Positions 9,254 to 18,253 of a stretch of 64,000 nt of DNA are shown one piece after another (position 1 is the stretch's first letter; every line of letters starts with the position of its first letter). Location of the stretch: contig NZ_JASJUU010000009.1 of NCBI RefSeq assembly GCF_030125375.1, positions 1 through 64,000 on the forward strand. The letters run 5' to 3'. The stretch comes from Pseudoalteromonas umbrosa. Its GTDB lineage: Bacteria; Pseudomonadota; Gammaproteobacteria; Enterobacterales; Alteromonadaceae. The notes below the pieces were generated by a model, which saw only the letters and a program-made list of their open reading frames with translations, did not search any database and had not been told where the DNA came from. The position numbers were made by a program, and so were the translations under genes.

Positions 9254-9782
9254 GGTTTACCTGTGCCATTTTAAGTGGGGGCCTAAGGCCCGCTATTCCC
9301 CTTAAAATAAACCGATATAAAACCCTCGCAACCCTTATTTTTAAAGGGCTTCAGCGAGTTTTAATGATTCCTCAAAAGCCACTTTAAAAGCCGTGATATT
9401 TACCTTTTCAAAACTTATAAATTTTTCATTTCCAAATCATCTTTTGATCCTGTTTTTAAGTCTTAAATTGTACAATACCGGTGTTTTAACGCTAAATTAG
9501 CTATTTTTTATAAAGTAGCAATTAAACTAATCGCTGTTCTAATCCTGTTGTAAGCTGAACAATGCTGTATAAACAAACACAGGGTGCATTGGTTTTCATC
9601 AGAAAATAGTTAATGTATTACTGGTTAAACAACGGTATAAACAACGGTTCTTTTTATATGTTAATTGAACTTTATGAGGTATTTTTAATGATTATACTGA
9701 AGCGTGACATGGGTAAGTGTCTATCCAATGTGCACTCAAAAAGTGCTCACAAGAACTGACCATATAGAAGTGCGTGCAGTAT

Positions 9783-9894
9783 GTGCCCTCGGGTCACGCG
9801 CCAGTATCAGAATACACTTAAACCATGAGGATCGTGACCTGAGGGCACGTTTGATCATATTGATCTTAGCGATCGCAATGTGACCTTAGGGCAC
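9783..9894. repeat. Three 15-bp iteron-like repeats with GATC cluster
   Basis: Copies at 9783-9797 (inverted), 9834-9848 and 9880-9894 share GTGACC(C/T)(G/T)AGGGCAC when read in one orientation. They are spaced 46-51 bp apart and each is itself an imperfect dyad. Three GATC sites 9 bp apart (9853, 9862, 9871) lie between copies 2 and 3. Confidence 0.7.
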
Positions 9895-9933
9895 AAGAAG
9901 TTATTTTTAAAATTTGTTGTACAATGTATTTGA

Positions 9934-9963
9934 TTGACACTTTTTATTGCCAAATTGTACAAT
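9934..9963 (+). promoter_or_regulatory. Strong promoter overlapped by TTGTACAA
   Basis: Consensus TTGACA (9934-9939), an 18-bp spacer and TACAAT (9958-9963). The -10 hexamer is the right half of the palindrome TTGTACAA (9955-9962). A second copy lies at 9917-9924, just upstream of the -35. It faces the virion-type operon beginning at 10085. Binding of a protein to either palindrome would block or modulate it. Confidence 0.6.
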
Positions 9964-10084
9964 ACAATGACTGCTTTGAGCCTCTTTTAATCCCTGTTTC
10001 TATTATCTTGGAGCCTAAAAGCGGCTAAGACCGAGTTGCGTGTGCGATTGTGAATATAAACCTTGATAACGGGAGGAGGCCGCC

Positions 10085-10915
10085 ATGGCACTCGGCTCAC
10101 AAAAACCTACCATGTCGTTGGTCAGCGGATCATTTGGTGATCCAGATTGGTTACGCGATACCTTATTAGACACCATGACCGCTTGGCGAAATAATGGGAA
10201 GTTAATCATTGCCCTGTTCGCTGGTCGTCGTCCCACACGTGAAGAGCTTGAAAACAATCACTATTTAATCTCTGGATATTACGCAAACTACTCATTTATT
10301 GGCATGGTGACATTAGATAAGTATGGTAATGGCAACCGTTCAGCGCCTTTGCTTCTAAACCCTAAATTAAAACATCACCGCAGTGAAGGGGAAGGATTGA
10401 TCGATGAGCAAGCAACCCCTTATTACAACATGCCTAATCGTGAGTCGGAGTTAAGCACAGACCCAAATGACATCGTCAATATGGTGTTCCCAAAAGGGAT
10501 GTCTTATGGCTTACATGGGCCTACACAGCATTACGATATGGAAGAGCGCAAATTAGTTGCATTGAACGGTAATGATAATCATCGTGCGACTTGGGGGTTA
10601 GTGTGTTTTGGTACAACCACATCGGTAAGATCCGATATGATCTTTGATAATACAACCGCTGAGTCCCGACGAAGTGCATCTACTTTGACTCGAGAGGGCC
10701 ATAATGTGTATATCAATACGAGCCGAGCAACCGCGAATTATATGTATTATATCACGGTTGGTGATATTGAAGATGAGCCGACCGCAAACCTGGTATTGCG
10801 CCATGGTGCGCAAAAAGGCCTAACTCGCTACGCTTACAGACAAATTGTACCTTCACGTTTGAGGATCCGTATGCAGGATTTGGTCATTAACCCTAAAATT
10901 AAGGATGGTCTGTAA
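10085..10915 (+). CDS. Putative virion protein, paralogue array member 1
   Basis: A 276-residue soluble protein and the first gene of a long plus-strand run. GGGAGGAGG before ATG 10085 is one of the strongest ribosome sites in the window. Near residues 40-60 it carries ALFAGRRPTREEL, a variant of the (F/Y)xGxxP(S/T)xxE motif seen in several downstream genes and similar to a motif common in phage structural proteins. The rest is beta-rich with no catalytic signature. The stop is two bases from the next start, so translation is coupled. A structural role is inferred from high-expression signals and neighbours, not from a recognised family. Confidence 0.55.
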   Translation: MALGSQKPTMSLVSGSFGDPDWLRDTLLDTMTAWRNNGKLIIALFAGRRPTREELENNHYLISGYYANYSFIGMVTLDKYGNGNRSAPLLLNPKLKHHRSEGEGLIDEQATPYYNMPNRESELSTDPNDIVNMVFPKGMSYGLHGPTQHYDMEERKLVALNGNDNHRATWGLVCFGTTTSVRSDMIFDNTTAESRRSASTLTREGHNVYINTSRATANYMYYITVGDIEDEPTANLVLRHGAQKGLTRYAYRQIVPSRLRIRMQDLVINPKIKDGL

Positions 10916-10917
10916 CT

Positions 10918-12819
10918 ATGTCTCTTAATCATATCAAGCGTTATCTTGCGGGAAAAAATGGCCGCACCACCGCAGCTCGATACGCTAAAACTGTCTTTTC
11001 TAGTGATGTTGCCTTAATCGGTGTTAACGACCAAAATGTCATCGCGGTACACTGGCTAATGCACAATGCAACGCCAATAAAAGAGTATGCTAATGAGTCA
11101 TACCTGCGCTCTCGAGATACTTTAAGTACTGGCCATCATAGAGTTAAGCATGCCACTTTTGACAGCAAGATAATGCGTTATTGTCTTGAGTATAATCCGG
11201 TTAAAAATGCACATAGCATGATTGACGAGCATACACATAACATCAAAGCGTGGTATTTGATCGGGTTGGATTTTAATGTGCCCGCCGAACTTGATGAAAT
11301 CGGTTTGTCGCAAGGCGGTACTGGGACCTTTGGACTAGGCGAGTCTGCTGCGGTACTAAATGAAGCGGTACTGGCGAGCCAAGGGCGCTTTTGGTTACGT
11401 TGGGATTGCAGTAATGTGACTGTAAATTCAAACACCGTAATTAGCTTTGGTTTTGTCAATGAAACAGGGGCTTCTCACCTTGTATATCGGGAGTCCAAGC
11501 AGCTTGATAGGGTGAGTGGTACCTTTTCTTTCAAAATTGATGACGACAAACGCGCCTTATTAAAGCCAAACAATCGCTTTATTATTGACCTTGATTGGTT
11601 CAATTTAGGTATGCCATCAGACAACCCTGTGGGAGAAGCGGTTAATCAGTTGTCTGCCAGATTTAATGAAGTCGCCGCTTACACCGCCAAGATATTGCAT
11701 GGGGTTGAGCACATTGACTTAGGCCCTATGCCTCAGTTGCCGGTTATGAAAAGCACAGTGCTTGACTTGATGGCGCAAGGCAATTGGTATGACTCATTTA
11801 ATCTTTATGATGATACGGGACGACATCCGCCTTTAGACATCAATGAGGGACTTTATTTTAAGGGCGGTGCAGCAAAGGCCAGTCATTTTGTCTATGGTGG
11901 CTCCGATAAAACATTCAGTTGGCCTGCCTCAAATACAGAGGGCGTTAAGGTTACTATCAAACTATTAGGAATGCATTCTGGCACTCAAGTTTCACCGCCC
12001 TATGAGTTTAACTTACGTTTAGTACCTGCCGATGAGGACTGGCGCATTGCACGACCAATTATGGAATATAACGATGACCGAGCAGGGAATCATTGCATCT
12101 CAACCGATACTGGCTCTCACTATATCGCCGCGTGTTTCAATATCTCGGAGCGTAATAAGCCTGATGGCAAAACGGCAAGCGCCATCCCAACTCATAAAGC
12201 GCAAAAATATGAGTTGTATTATATGCCTGACGGCCGAGTCATGGTCTATGTCGAGGGAACATATATGACTACATTGCTGTGTAATCCTGTGTCACTGGCC
12301 CCAAATCGCGCGTTTCGATTTGATTTATTCTCTTATTATAGCGTGTTTGACATGCATGAGCTTAAAGTGGAGCGATTTGATGTGCCCACAGAATACGAGC
12401 ATGACTTGACGCCTCATCTTGTTGCTGTTAATGCATTTAACTCCAGAAATAAACTTGTTGATACGACTGAAAGATTGAATAGCGGGGTGGATAGTTATGC
12501 TCATGGCGCTTGGATCCAGAATATAAACGAGTATGTGGACTTTACCTTGACGCAAGATGCAAAAGTCTCGTTTAAGGGTCATATTCACTATAACTATACA
12601 GTGGGAAAACTGACCAAGTTAGATGGTGACCAGCCTTTTGAACTTGAGCTGCCTCAGCTTAACTCTTCAGAATATCAGGTGATCCATGAAAACTTGCCAA
12701 AAGGACGCTACCGTCTTCAAGCCACGACTAATACTCATATATGTGTGACGGGATGGCGTGCAGAAGCGCCTGTGGTGCCACCGCCAGAAGCGCCAGTGCC
12801 AGAAGCGCCAGCACAGTAA
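10918..12819 (+). CDS. Large putative virion protein with proline-rich tail
   Basis: 633 residues, the largest gene of the array. The predominantly beta-strand composition with many aromatic residues resembles phage appendage proteins. The last 15 residues form a Pro/Ala/Glu repeat (PPEAPVPEAPA), which looks like a flexible tether. A probable carbohydrate-binding-like segment lies around residues 540-610 (FKGHIHYNY... RYRLQATTNTH), but I cannot name a family. AAGGATGG precedes ATG 10918. It is cotranscribed with the genes on both sides. A tail-fibre or capsid-decoration role is a guess. Confidence 0.55.
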   Translation: MSLNHIKRYLAGKNGRTTAARYAKTVFSSDVALIGVNDQNVIAVHWLMHNATPIKEYANESYLRSRDTLSTGHHRVKHATFDSKIMRYCLEYNPVKNAHSMIDEHTHNIKAWYLIGLDFNVPAELDEIGLSQGGTGTFGLGESAAVLNEAVLASQGRFWLRWDCSNVTVNSNTVISFGFVNETGASHLVYRESKQLDRVSGTFSFKIDDDKRALLKPNNRFIIDLDWFNLGMPSDNPVGEAVNQLSARFNEVAAYTAKILHGVEHIDLGPMPQLPVMKSTVLDLMAQGNWYDSFNLYDDTGRHPPLDINEGLYFKGGAAKASHFVYGGSDKTFSWPASNTEGVKVTIKLLGMHSGTQVSPPYEFNLRLVPADEDWRIARPIMEYNDDRAGNHCISTDTGSHYIAACFNISERNKPDGKTASAIPTHKAQKYELYYMPDGRVMVYVEGTYMTTLLCNPVSLAPNRAFRFDLFSYYSVFDMHELKVERFDVPTEYEHDLTPHLVAVNAFNSRNKLVDTTERLNSGVDSYAHGAWIQNINEYVDFTLTQDAKVSFKGHIHYNYTVGKLTKLDGDQPFELELPQLNSSEYQVIHENLPKGRYRLQATTNTHICVTGWRAEAPVVPPPEAPVPEAPAQ

Positions 12820-12874
12820 TAAAAAGGCGTTATACGCCCCGCGATATCATTCTGAATTTAATCAAGGAAATACC

Positions 12875-13471
12875 ATGCAAGCCTCTAATATTGTACGGCA
12901 TCAGTTAATAAACACGCTTTCATCCTTTGTACAACGAGAGCACGCCGATTATACCAACCCTACTTTTTTTATGCGGGGCGAGCCACCAACAAACGACGAG
13001 CTGGCATTGTACATGCGTGATGATTGGATCAGAGACAGAAAGTTACCCTCAGATCCAACGAGTACACTCAACGCCAAGCTACTTGGCTATGTTGATAATT
13101 TTATGAATACACACTCATGGGCTCGCTCTGAAGAGACAGTGGCACTGGCCAACGAGCAAGTGACAGAGGCTGTTGCGAATTCAACGGTTCATAACATGGT
13201 TAAAGGGCTTGTCGGAACGCCACCGACAACGAGTTTTACGCTTGCGACGAGCCATAGCCAGATCAGTGCGTCGGCGCAGCCTATTACCTGGAGTATAACA
13301 CTGCTCAATAATGCAGCAACGGATTTAGTTAATGAACGCACACATGTGATAGTCAATCGAGTAGGGACTGCCAGTGATCCAACTGCTGAGGTGGTATTAA
13401 GTGACAATTTAGTGAGCACTTCACAGTTAACCTTAGAGTGCCTAGAAGTGTATTTACCTGTTTTTGGTTAG
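12875..13471 (+). CDS. Putative virion protein, paralogue array member
   Basis: 198 residues from ATG 12875, chosen because AAGGAAATACC precedes it. An open frame extends further upstream but overlaps the previous gene. Near residues 28-40 it has FFMRGEPPTNDEL, the array's GxxPTxxEL motif, followed by a helical stretch and then a beta-rich C-terminal domain (about residues 110-198) that ends in alternating strands. Its C-terminal layout (ITLLNN..., V-N-R-V-G..., PTAEVVLSDN) parallels the next gene (LTLWVSDN..., AHRVG..., PNAELVLASN), so the two are paralogues. It contains one TTGTACAA (12927-12934). Function unknown. Confidence 0.55.
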   Translation: MQASNIVRHQLINTLSSFVQREHADYTNPTFFMRGEPPTNDELALYMRDDWIRDRKLPSDPTSTLNAKLLGYVDNFMNTHSWARSEETVALANEQVTEAVANSTVHNMVKGLVGTPPTTSFTLATSHSQISASAQPITWSITLLNNAATDLVNERTHVIVNRVGTASDPTAEVVLSDNLVSTSQLTLECLEVYLPVFG

Positions 13472-13481
13472 GGAGACCCTT

Positions 13482-14066
13482 GTGGAATTTAGTAAACACT
13501 TACGTTTTCAAAGTTGTAACGCACTGCGTAGTTTATATGCTTTTAATACTGAAGAGCATCGGCAAGTGACGTATTTAATGACCGGCGACTTGCCTGAGTT
13601 TGACGTGCTTGCGGATATTTTAGAGACCCAATGGAAGCAACAAAATATTGCACCAGATGCACCGACGTCGAGTTTACACTCTTTGGTTTTAGGTAAGACA
13701 GAAGGATTATTGGCGCAATTTACTTGGACTAATCATGAAGAGAAACGCCCTGTGATGTATTGGGAGACTCGCCCTGATTTAAAGGACAATGTATTGCGTA
13801 CCGAAAGTGTCTTAGTGGGCTTATCAGGGACTGCTGAGCACAATCAAGTCACAATACAGTTTGACCATCAAGCACATGGCACGCAGCAATGCCATTGGAT
13901 GTTAACACTGTGGGTGTCGGATAACCCAGTGGCACGCAGTCGTTATGTGGCACATCGTGTTGGGGTAGAGTTTGAGCCAAATGCAGAACTGGTTTTGGCA
14001 TCTAATGCTTTAACTGCTGACAATCCAACATTGGATGTCATTGAATTTATCACGCCAATTCATTAA
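13482..14066 (+). CDS. Putative virion protein, paralogue of the preceding gene
   Basis: 194 residues from GTG 13482; AGGGAG six bases upstream fixes this start over an earlier TTG. YLMTGDLPEFDVL near residue 30 is a degenerate form of the array motif. The C-terminal half matches the preceding gene in order (WMLTLWVSDNP, AHRVGVEFEPNAELVLASN, then a final hydrophobic strand). This suggests duplication followed by divergence. It is 10 bp from both neighbours in a tight operon. No enzyme motif seen. Confidence 0.55.
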   Translation: MEFSKHLRFQSCNALRSLYAFNTEEHRQVTYLMTGDLPEFDVLADILETQWKQQNIAPDAPTSSLHSLVLGKTEGLLAQFTWTNHEEKRPVMYWETRPDLKDNVLRTESVLVGLSGTAEHNQVTIQFDHQAHGTQQCHWMLTLWVSDNPVARSRYVAHRVGVEFEPNAELVLASNALTADNPTLDVIEFITPIH

Positions 14067-14076
14067 GGGGGCACAG

Positions 14077-14793
14077 GTGGCATATTACAGTCCGCAATTA
14101 GTTTCAGAAATGATGATGCGCTGCATGACCGGATTTAATGACGGTTTTTTTCCTTACACGGGCCTGTTCTATCATCATAATACAGGTAATAATCGAACTT
14201 GGGGTGATGATACGGTAACGGGCGGGCACCGTTCACTGACGTACACGAATGCGCGGATCGACCGAGACTTCAAGGGCAATATTGGTCATGTATTTCAATA
14301 TGTGGGCACTGCCATGCTTAGGCCATTTGAAGAGTACAACAAATTTTTTGATGCCGCTGAACTGCCCGATGTGACGACTTTGCGTGAGGGAATGGGGCCA
14401 ATCATATGTCGAAATAACCGTGTAGAGTTCACCATCTCTGGCACATTTAGTACGTATATCTTGAAATGGCTAAAAGATCAGGGCACGACCTACCCATCTT
14501 TTGCTGGTTATCTGCATATGATGCATTTAAATGGCTCTTCATTTCATGAATGGCCATTGATGCGTTATACCTTCCAAGTTAAAGAGCGCAGTTTAGCAGA
14601 TATACCCGAGAACTGGGTTGGTCACCCTTATCCAGATTTTAAATTGGAATATGACGAAACTGCACCTGACGCAGCCACTGAGGTGGCAAGTATTACCATG
14701 GATATTACTCAGGTTGCCTGTGTATCTGAGCGTTTTGAAAGTGATGTCGAAACGTGGGCGGCATTGCCAATGAGAAGTGAGACGGCTTACTAA
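14077..14793 (+). CDS. Putative virion protein
   Basis: 238 residues from GTG 14077, which follows GGGGG at a good distance; a longer frame from 14035 would overlap the previous gene. It begins VAYYSPQLVSEMMMRC and is rich in aromatic and histidine residues (FYHHNTGNNRTWGDD). No recognised family. The stop codon overlaps by one base the start of a short decayed reading frame at 14793. Its place in the run argues for the same function class as its neighbours. Confidence 0.55.
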   Translation: MAYYSPQLVSEMMMRCMTGFNDGFFPYTGLFYHHNTGNNRTWGDDTVTGGHRSLTYTNARIDRDFKGNIGHVFQYVGTAMLRPFEEYNKFFDAAELPDVTTLREGMGPIICRNNRVEFTISGTFSTYILKWLKDQGTTYPSFAGYLHMMHLNGSSFHEWPLMRYTFQVKERSLADIPENWVGHPYPDFKLEYDETAPDAATEVASITMDITQVACVSERFESDVETWAALPMRSETAY

Positions 14794-14875
14794 TGAGTGT
14801 CACGATGTCTACTGGGTTTAAGCAGGTATTAAACCCGATCAACACTTTATAAGTTGATATCGAGATTTAAAAAAA
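14793..14875 (+). pseudogene. Decayed N-terminal copy of the following gene
   Basis: ATG 14793 opens 19 codons (MSVTMSTGFKQVLNPINTL) that match the N-termini of the two next genes (MSLVLSAALKQNLNPINTL and MSVTISSGFKSALNPINSL). The frame then hits TAA (14850-14852). The next codons still read V-D-I-E-I, echoing the QQDLNGL region, before another stop. This is a truncated third copy of the gene, left by deletion within a tandem duplication. Its start still overlaps the upstream stop as an intact gene would. Confidence 0.65.
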
Positions 14876-14926
14876 TAGAGCAGCGCCGTACTTTAACACC
14901 GACAAGTAACAAAGAGGAGTAGGTCA

Positions 14927-15664
14927 ATGAGCCTAGTATTATCCGCAGCATTAAAGCAAAACCTCAATCCTATAAATACGTTGCAACAAGATCTAAATGG
15001 GTTGTTAGAAGCGGGAGAATTAGCGCTATATATGATGAGTACACCGCCGCCAACCCCTGAAGAAGCCTTATTAGGAATGCAAACTTACAATGTAACGGAT
15101 TATGGCTCAAGTGGTCGCATTGTACATATGACCATTACGGCGATGCAAGAATGTGCAGGTGTGTTTCCGCTCAATCCAGAGCAATGGGCGCTTGCTTCAG
15201 ATAAGCGCAATCAATTACTAAATTTAAGTCAAAATCCAGATACAAAGAGCATGATGCACCTTGTGCCTAAAGAGGATATTGATGCTGTTACAGTCCGTCA
15301 TTCATTTGAAATAAGGCATAGAAATCTCACCTTGCTTGAGCGTCCTGTACAGTGGGCACTATTAGGTCGAGTGAATGACTCCTTACTAGGGCGCACATGG
15401 TTTAGGCACCTTCGTAACGCTAGCCATGGCGAGTTGATCTCGCAAAATGACCGAATTTTGGATTTCCGTGGCATGGTGCCTTTATCAGTTGGGAAGGTCG
15501 GCAGCACTGCTAATATTTGGATGGCGGACAGTCAGCATTCCGAGATTTGGCATACTGCAAGTTGGAAAGGCAATTCAGGGCGTTATCGCTGCGACTTACT
15601 TGACCATCTTGATATTCACAAAATCGAGTTGGGAGCAAAAACTACTTTATCTCAAGGAGCTTAG
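14927..15664 (+). CDS. Putative virion protein, tandem paralogue A
   Basis: 245 residues with AGAGGAG before ATG 14927. The conserved N-terminus (LNPINTLQQDLNGLLEAGEL) is followed by MSTPPPTPEEALLGMQTY near residues 36-55, the array's P-T-x-x-E motif in a proline-rich form. Later blocks RPVQWALLGR, DRILDFRGMVPLSVGK and ANIWMADS are shared with the next gene in the same order. It ends four bases before the next start. A tandem duplication is certain from sequence; the role in the particle is inferred. Confidence 0.6.
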   Translation: MSLVLSAALKQNLNPINTLQQDLNGLLEAGELALYMMSTPPPTPEEALLGMQTYNVTDYGSSGRIVHMTITAMQECAGVFPLNPEQWALASDKRNQLLNLSQNPDTKSMMHLVPKEDIDAVTVRHSFEIRHRNLTLLERPVQWALLGRVNDSLLGRTWFRHLRNASHGELISQNDRILDFRGMVPLSVGKVGSTANIWMADSQHSEIWHTASWKGNSGRYRCDLLDHLDIHKIELGAKTTLSQGA

Positions 15665-15668
15665 GAGA

Positions 15669-16400
15669 ATGAGTGTAACTATTTCGAGCGGTTTTAAATC
15701 TGCACTTAATCCAATAAACAGTTTAGGGAAAGATTTAACCCAACTCCTTGAAGCTGGTGAACTGGCTATATTTTTAATGAATACGCCGCCGCCGACGCCT
15801 CAAGAGGTGTTGTTTGGTATACAAACATACCGTGTATCAGACTATGGGGGGAGTAATAAGGTGGTAGATCATACGCGCACCTTCTTGTCCGAATGCATGG
15901 GGGTGTTCCAGTTGAAGCCCTCAGACTGGGTGGACGCCCATGAGGTCGCAAGCCATTTGTTGGGCAATGCAGATCAGGGGCTGGCGCGCTCTTCATTTCA
16001 TCTTATCCCTAGTGAGCAAAGAGGAAATATAGAGCTGCGTCATACCGGAAGTGTCGTGCACCGTAACGCGCCTCCTCGGGGCTTGGCTGCACAGTGGGCC
16101 TTATTGGGTCGTGCATCCGACTCCTGCAATACTCGTACATATGTACGACCAGGTGGAGAAGAAAGAGCGATACTATACTCAGAGCAAGATCGAGTTTTAG
16201 ATTTTAGAGGCATGATCCCTTTAACGATTGGTAAAGTGGGTAGCCCAGCTAATATTTGGTTAGAGGATGGCTGGTGGAAGCCGCTCTACCCCTGGGTAAA
16301 CTTGTATTATGGCGGTGCAAAACACTTTATTTACTATATTTTAGAAGCACTTAAAGTAAGAAAAATAGAATTGAAACTAAACACCACAGCAGGAAACTAA
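15669..16400 (+). CDS. Putative virion protein, tandem paralogue B
   Basis: 243 residues from ATG 15669, just after GGAG. A longer open frame overlaps the upstream paralogue and is not real. It shares with the preceding gene the start (LNPINSLGKDLTQLLEAGEL), MNTPPPTPQEVLFGIQTY, AAQWALLGRA, DRVLDFRGMIPLTIGK and ANIW. The C-terminal ~40 residues differ. Together with the remnant at 14793 this makes a family of at least three copies side by side. Function unknown; a beta-rich virion surface protein is plausible. Confidence 0.6.
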   Translation: MSVTISSGFKSALNPINSLGKDLTQLLEAGELAIFLMNTPPPTPQEVLFGIQTYRVSDYGGSNKVVDHTRTFLSECMGVFQLKPSDWVDAHEVASHLLGNADQGLARSSFHLIPSEQRGNIELRHTGSVVHRNAPPRGLAAQWALLGRASDSCNTRTYVRPGGEERAILYSEQDRVLDFRGMIPLTIGKVGSPANIWLEDGWWKPLYPWVNLYYGGAKHFIYYILEALKVRKIELKLNTTAGN

Positions 16401-16403
16401 CCT

Positions 16404-17228
16404 ATGTCATACCCGTATTTTAAATTGGATACGCTTGAACAACGTCAGCCTTTCTCAGATTTGATTGAAAAAAATAGCCAGCTTAGCTTTTCGACCGAAT
16501 CCTCTTTGGCCCATTTAACCGCACTGTCAAACACGGGGAGTGTGGTAACCGATGGTACTTATCTCGAAGCCGTGGTTGGATATGGATATCTGGTATTTTA
16601 CGATGCGCAATCGCAATTGCTGGTCAAAGTCGATGCCGAGATTGTACAACAGCCTGAAATCATAGATAAGGATAGCCCTGATGCGCTCATTGGATTTACC
16701 GGACGCAAACGTTGGTTCGGTCGCGGAGCAGGCTGGTACGAGTCTCATTACCCCACTTTGCAATATGATTATCTATTGATGACTAAACCTCGGGTAAACT
16801 GTCGGATCAGACCTGTGCCGGATAGCTCTGGTGTGCTCAATGAAGGCAAAACAGTGCTCTTCCACTCTACGGTGTTGCAAGCTGGTGAAGTGGCGCAATG
16901 CTACTTTGTACAAACGAAAAGTAATATGGCACAACCCTTAGAAGGTGCGCCAACACTCGAGGCATTAACCTTAGCAACGCCTGAGCAGCTGGATGTAGAC
17001 AATAAAGTGGCTTGGATAAAACTCGAACATGGTGGAGATAACCCCGACATTCAGTTAAGTGGACAAAGCTTAGTCAAGTTGTCACGTTTTATTGTGCAAA
17101 ATGAAGCCTCGTTTAGCTTTGATATTCACAGTGAGGAAGAGATCAATGCCGCACTTACCGCGTGCAAGCAAAAAATGGATGCGGCAGAAATTGAGTATAC
17201 GGATTACAGCGTATCAAACCCTGTGTGA
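16404..17228 (+). CDS. Putative virion protein
   Basis: 274 residues, last gene of the first transcription block before a promoter-like gap. It is mostly beta-rich up to residue ~220, with a final helical, acidic segment (EEEINAALTACKQKM near 245-260). AGGAAACT lies upstream of ATG 16404, three bases after the previous stop. Two copies of TTGTACAA lie inside it (16642-16649, 16906-16913). No domain recognised. Confidence 0.5.
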   Translation: MSYPYFKLDTLEQRQPFSDLIEKNSQLSFSTESSLAHLTALSNTGSVVTDGTYLEAVVGYGYLVFYDAQSQLLVKVDAEIVQQPEIIDKDSPDALIGFTGRKRWFGRGAGWYESHYPTLQYDYLLMTKPRVNCRIRPVPDSSGVLNEGKTVLFHSTVLQAGEVAQCYFVQTKSNMAQPLEGAPTLEALTLATPEQLDVDNKVAWIKLEHGGDNPDIQLSGQSLVKLSRFIVQNEASFSFDIHSEEEINAALTACKQKMDAAEIEYTDYSVSNPV

Positions 17229-17265
17229 GTAGCGCACAGAGAAGTAGATAAATTAACTAATATTA

Positions 17266-17314
17266 TTGTACAATGATACTGTGGTCAGCAAAGCTGGTCA
17301 TCAATAGATGAGAC
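17266..17314 (+). promoter_or_regulatory. TTGTACAA / TGAGAC cassette with long leader
   Basis: TATTATTGTACAATGATA (17261-17278, one mismatch to a perfect dyad) is followed 35 bp later by TGAGAC (17309-17314). The leader to ATG 17450 is about 135 nt, long for a phage mRNA. The same arrangement precedes the paralogous gene at 22074, so the regulatory unit was duplicated with the genes. Confidence 0.55.
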
Positions 17315-17449
17315 CTTTCCAGAGCTGCTGGATAATGTGAGAAATGTGTTATAAGCACGTCAAAGGCGCACAGTGAGGCGGCTGACGGAATGTAATTCTA
17401 TACAGCTTAGTCGACTCTGACTGAGCCTTTACTTAATAGGTTTTTATCA

Positions 17450-18235
17450 ATGGCTGAAACATTTGATATAAAGACGCTTATTCCAACCGAAGAGCTACAG
17501 CGCATCGCAATGCGTACATTCAGTCCTGGACATGTTCACAAAACGTCAAAAAGTGGATTGGCAGGGTACGATTTTGAACTGTATTTTCATTTTTATACAG
17601 GGAAAATGCCTTCTCGCAGTGAATTCTTATATGGTATGTATTTTGATCAAATCGGTGACACACATAAGACTAAGTCCCTTACGCTCGCTGAGCGGTATCT
17701 CGGGCACTTTTACATAGCTGGGAATGGAAAAACTTACGATTATTACGGTGCGTTAGAGGTAGATGCTAAAGCCTCGGGAATGCAACATCCAGAAGGAAAA
17801 GTACCTGAACATGCAAGTACAGACTATGTCACTGTGCCAAAAGATCCCGCAGCGGATCTAAGCTGGATGATGGATTGGTCTTTTAGCGCGAATAAGACAT
17901 ATGATATATACGGCGGTAATTTAGATGCTTTACGAGTTGTTGCTGCTGCCGGGGAACTTGTTCACGATGCGGCACCAACTTACGTGATGATTTCAAAGTC
18001 GGTTAATCCCCCCCATAAATACACCGGAGTTAAGACGGGTTTGCCGCCAGTTTCTGGGGTGAAAGTTGGCACGGTTAACTATATTGCTAATAGTTATGAA
18101 TCTTCACGGCCACTCATTATGGGTAGTGTCGGGCCTGTGGGCTCGGGGGCGATGATGGAGTTAGCCTCAGGTTATGATTTATCTGGATTTGTGCGCCCAG
18201 TTTCGCTGCGCATCATGTGCAACCCTGTCGCTTAA
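17450..18235 (+). CDS. Putative virion protein A1 of duplicated A-B pair
   Basis: 261 residues. It starts MAETFDIKTLIPTEELQR and carries FHFYTGKMPSRSEFLYGMYFD near residues 45-66, the clearest form of the array motif. It is an obvious paralogue of the gene at 22074: same N-terminus, same motif, matching SGMQHP(E/A)GK, DLSW, a shared VGxVxY block and a final GSGAxxELxxGYDxSG block. The ribosome site is weak (AGG eight to ten bases upstream). It is followed after 18 bp by gene B1. Function unknown. Confidence 0.6.
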   Translation: MAETFDIKTLIPTEELQRIAMRTFSPGHVHKTSKSGLAGYDFELYFHFYTGKMPSRSEFLYGMYFDQIGDTHKTKSLTLAERYLGHFYIAGNGKTYDYYGALEVDAKASGMQHPEGKVPEHASTDYVTVPKDPAADLSWMMDWSFSANKTYDIYGGNLDALRVVAAAGELVHDAAPTYVMISKSVNPPHKYTGVKTGLPPVSGVKVGTVNYIANSYESSRPLIMGSVGPVGSGAMMELASGYDLSGFVRPVSLRIMCNPVA

Positions 18236-18253
18236 CTTTAGAAGGAGTCCTCT

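Larger units (their letters stand above)
9254..10084. other. Candidate replication origin / control region
   Basis: A gene-free 830-bp stretch upstream of the Rep-like gene and the divergent virion gene block. It holds: a long imperfect hairpin (TTTTAAG...CTTAAAA enclosing GGGCCTAAGGCCC) at about 9269-9308 in the Rep leader; two AAACAACGGT direct repeats at 9627-9636 and 9639-9648; three 15-bp GTGACC-type repeats at 9783-9894; four GATC sites at 9830, 9853, 9862 and 9871; three TTGTACAA palindromes at 9468, 9917 and 9955; and a strong plus-strand promoter. Iterons plus clustered GATC are typical of plasmid origins, but the repeats could instead be operators. Confidence 0.5.
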
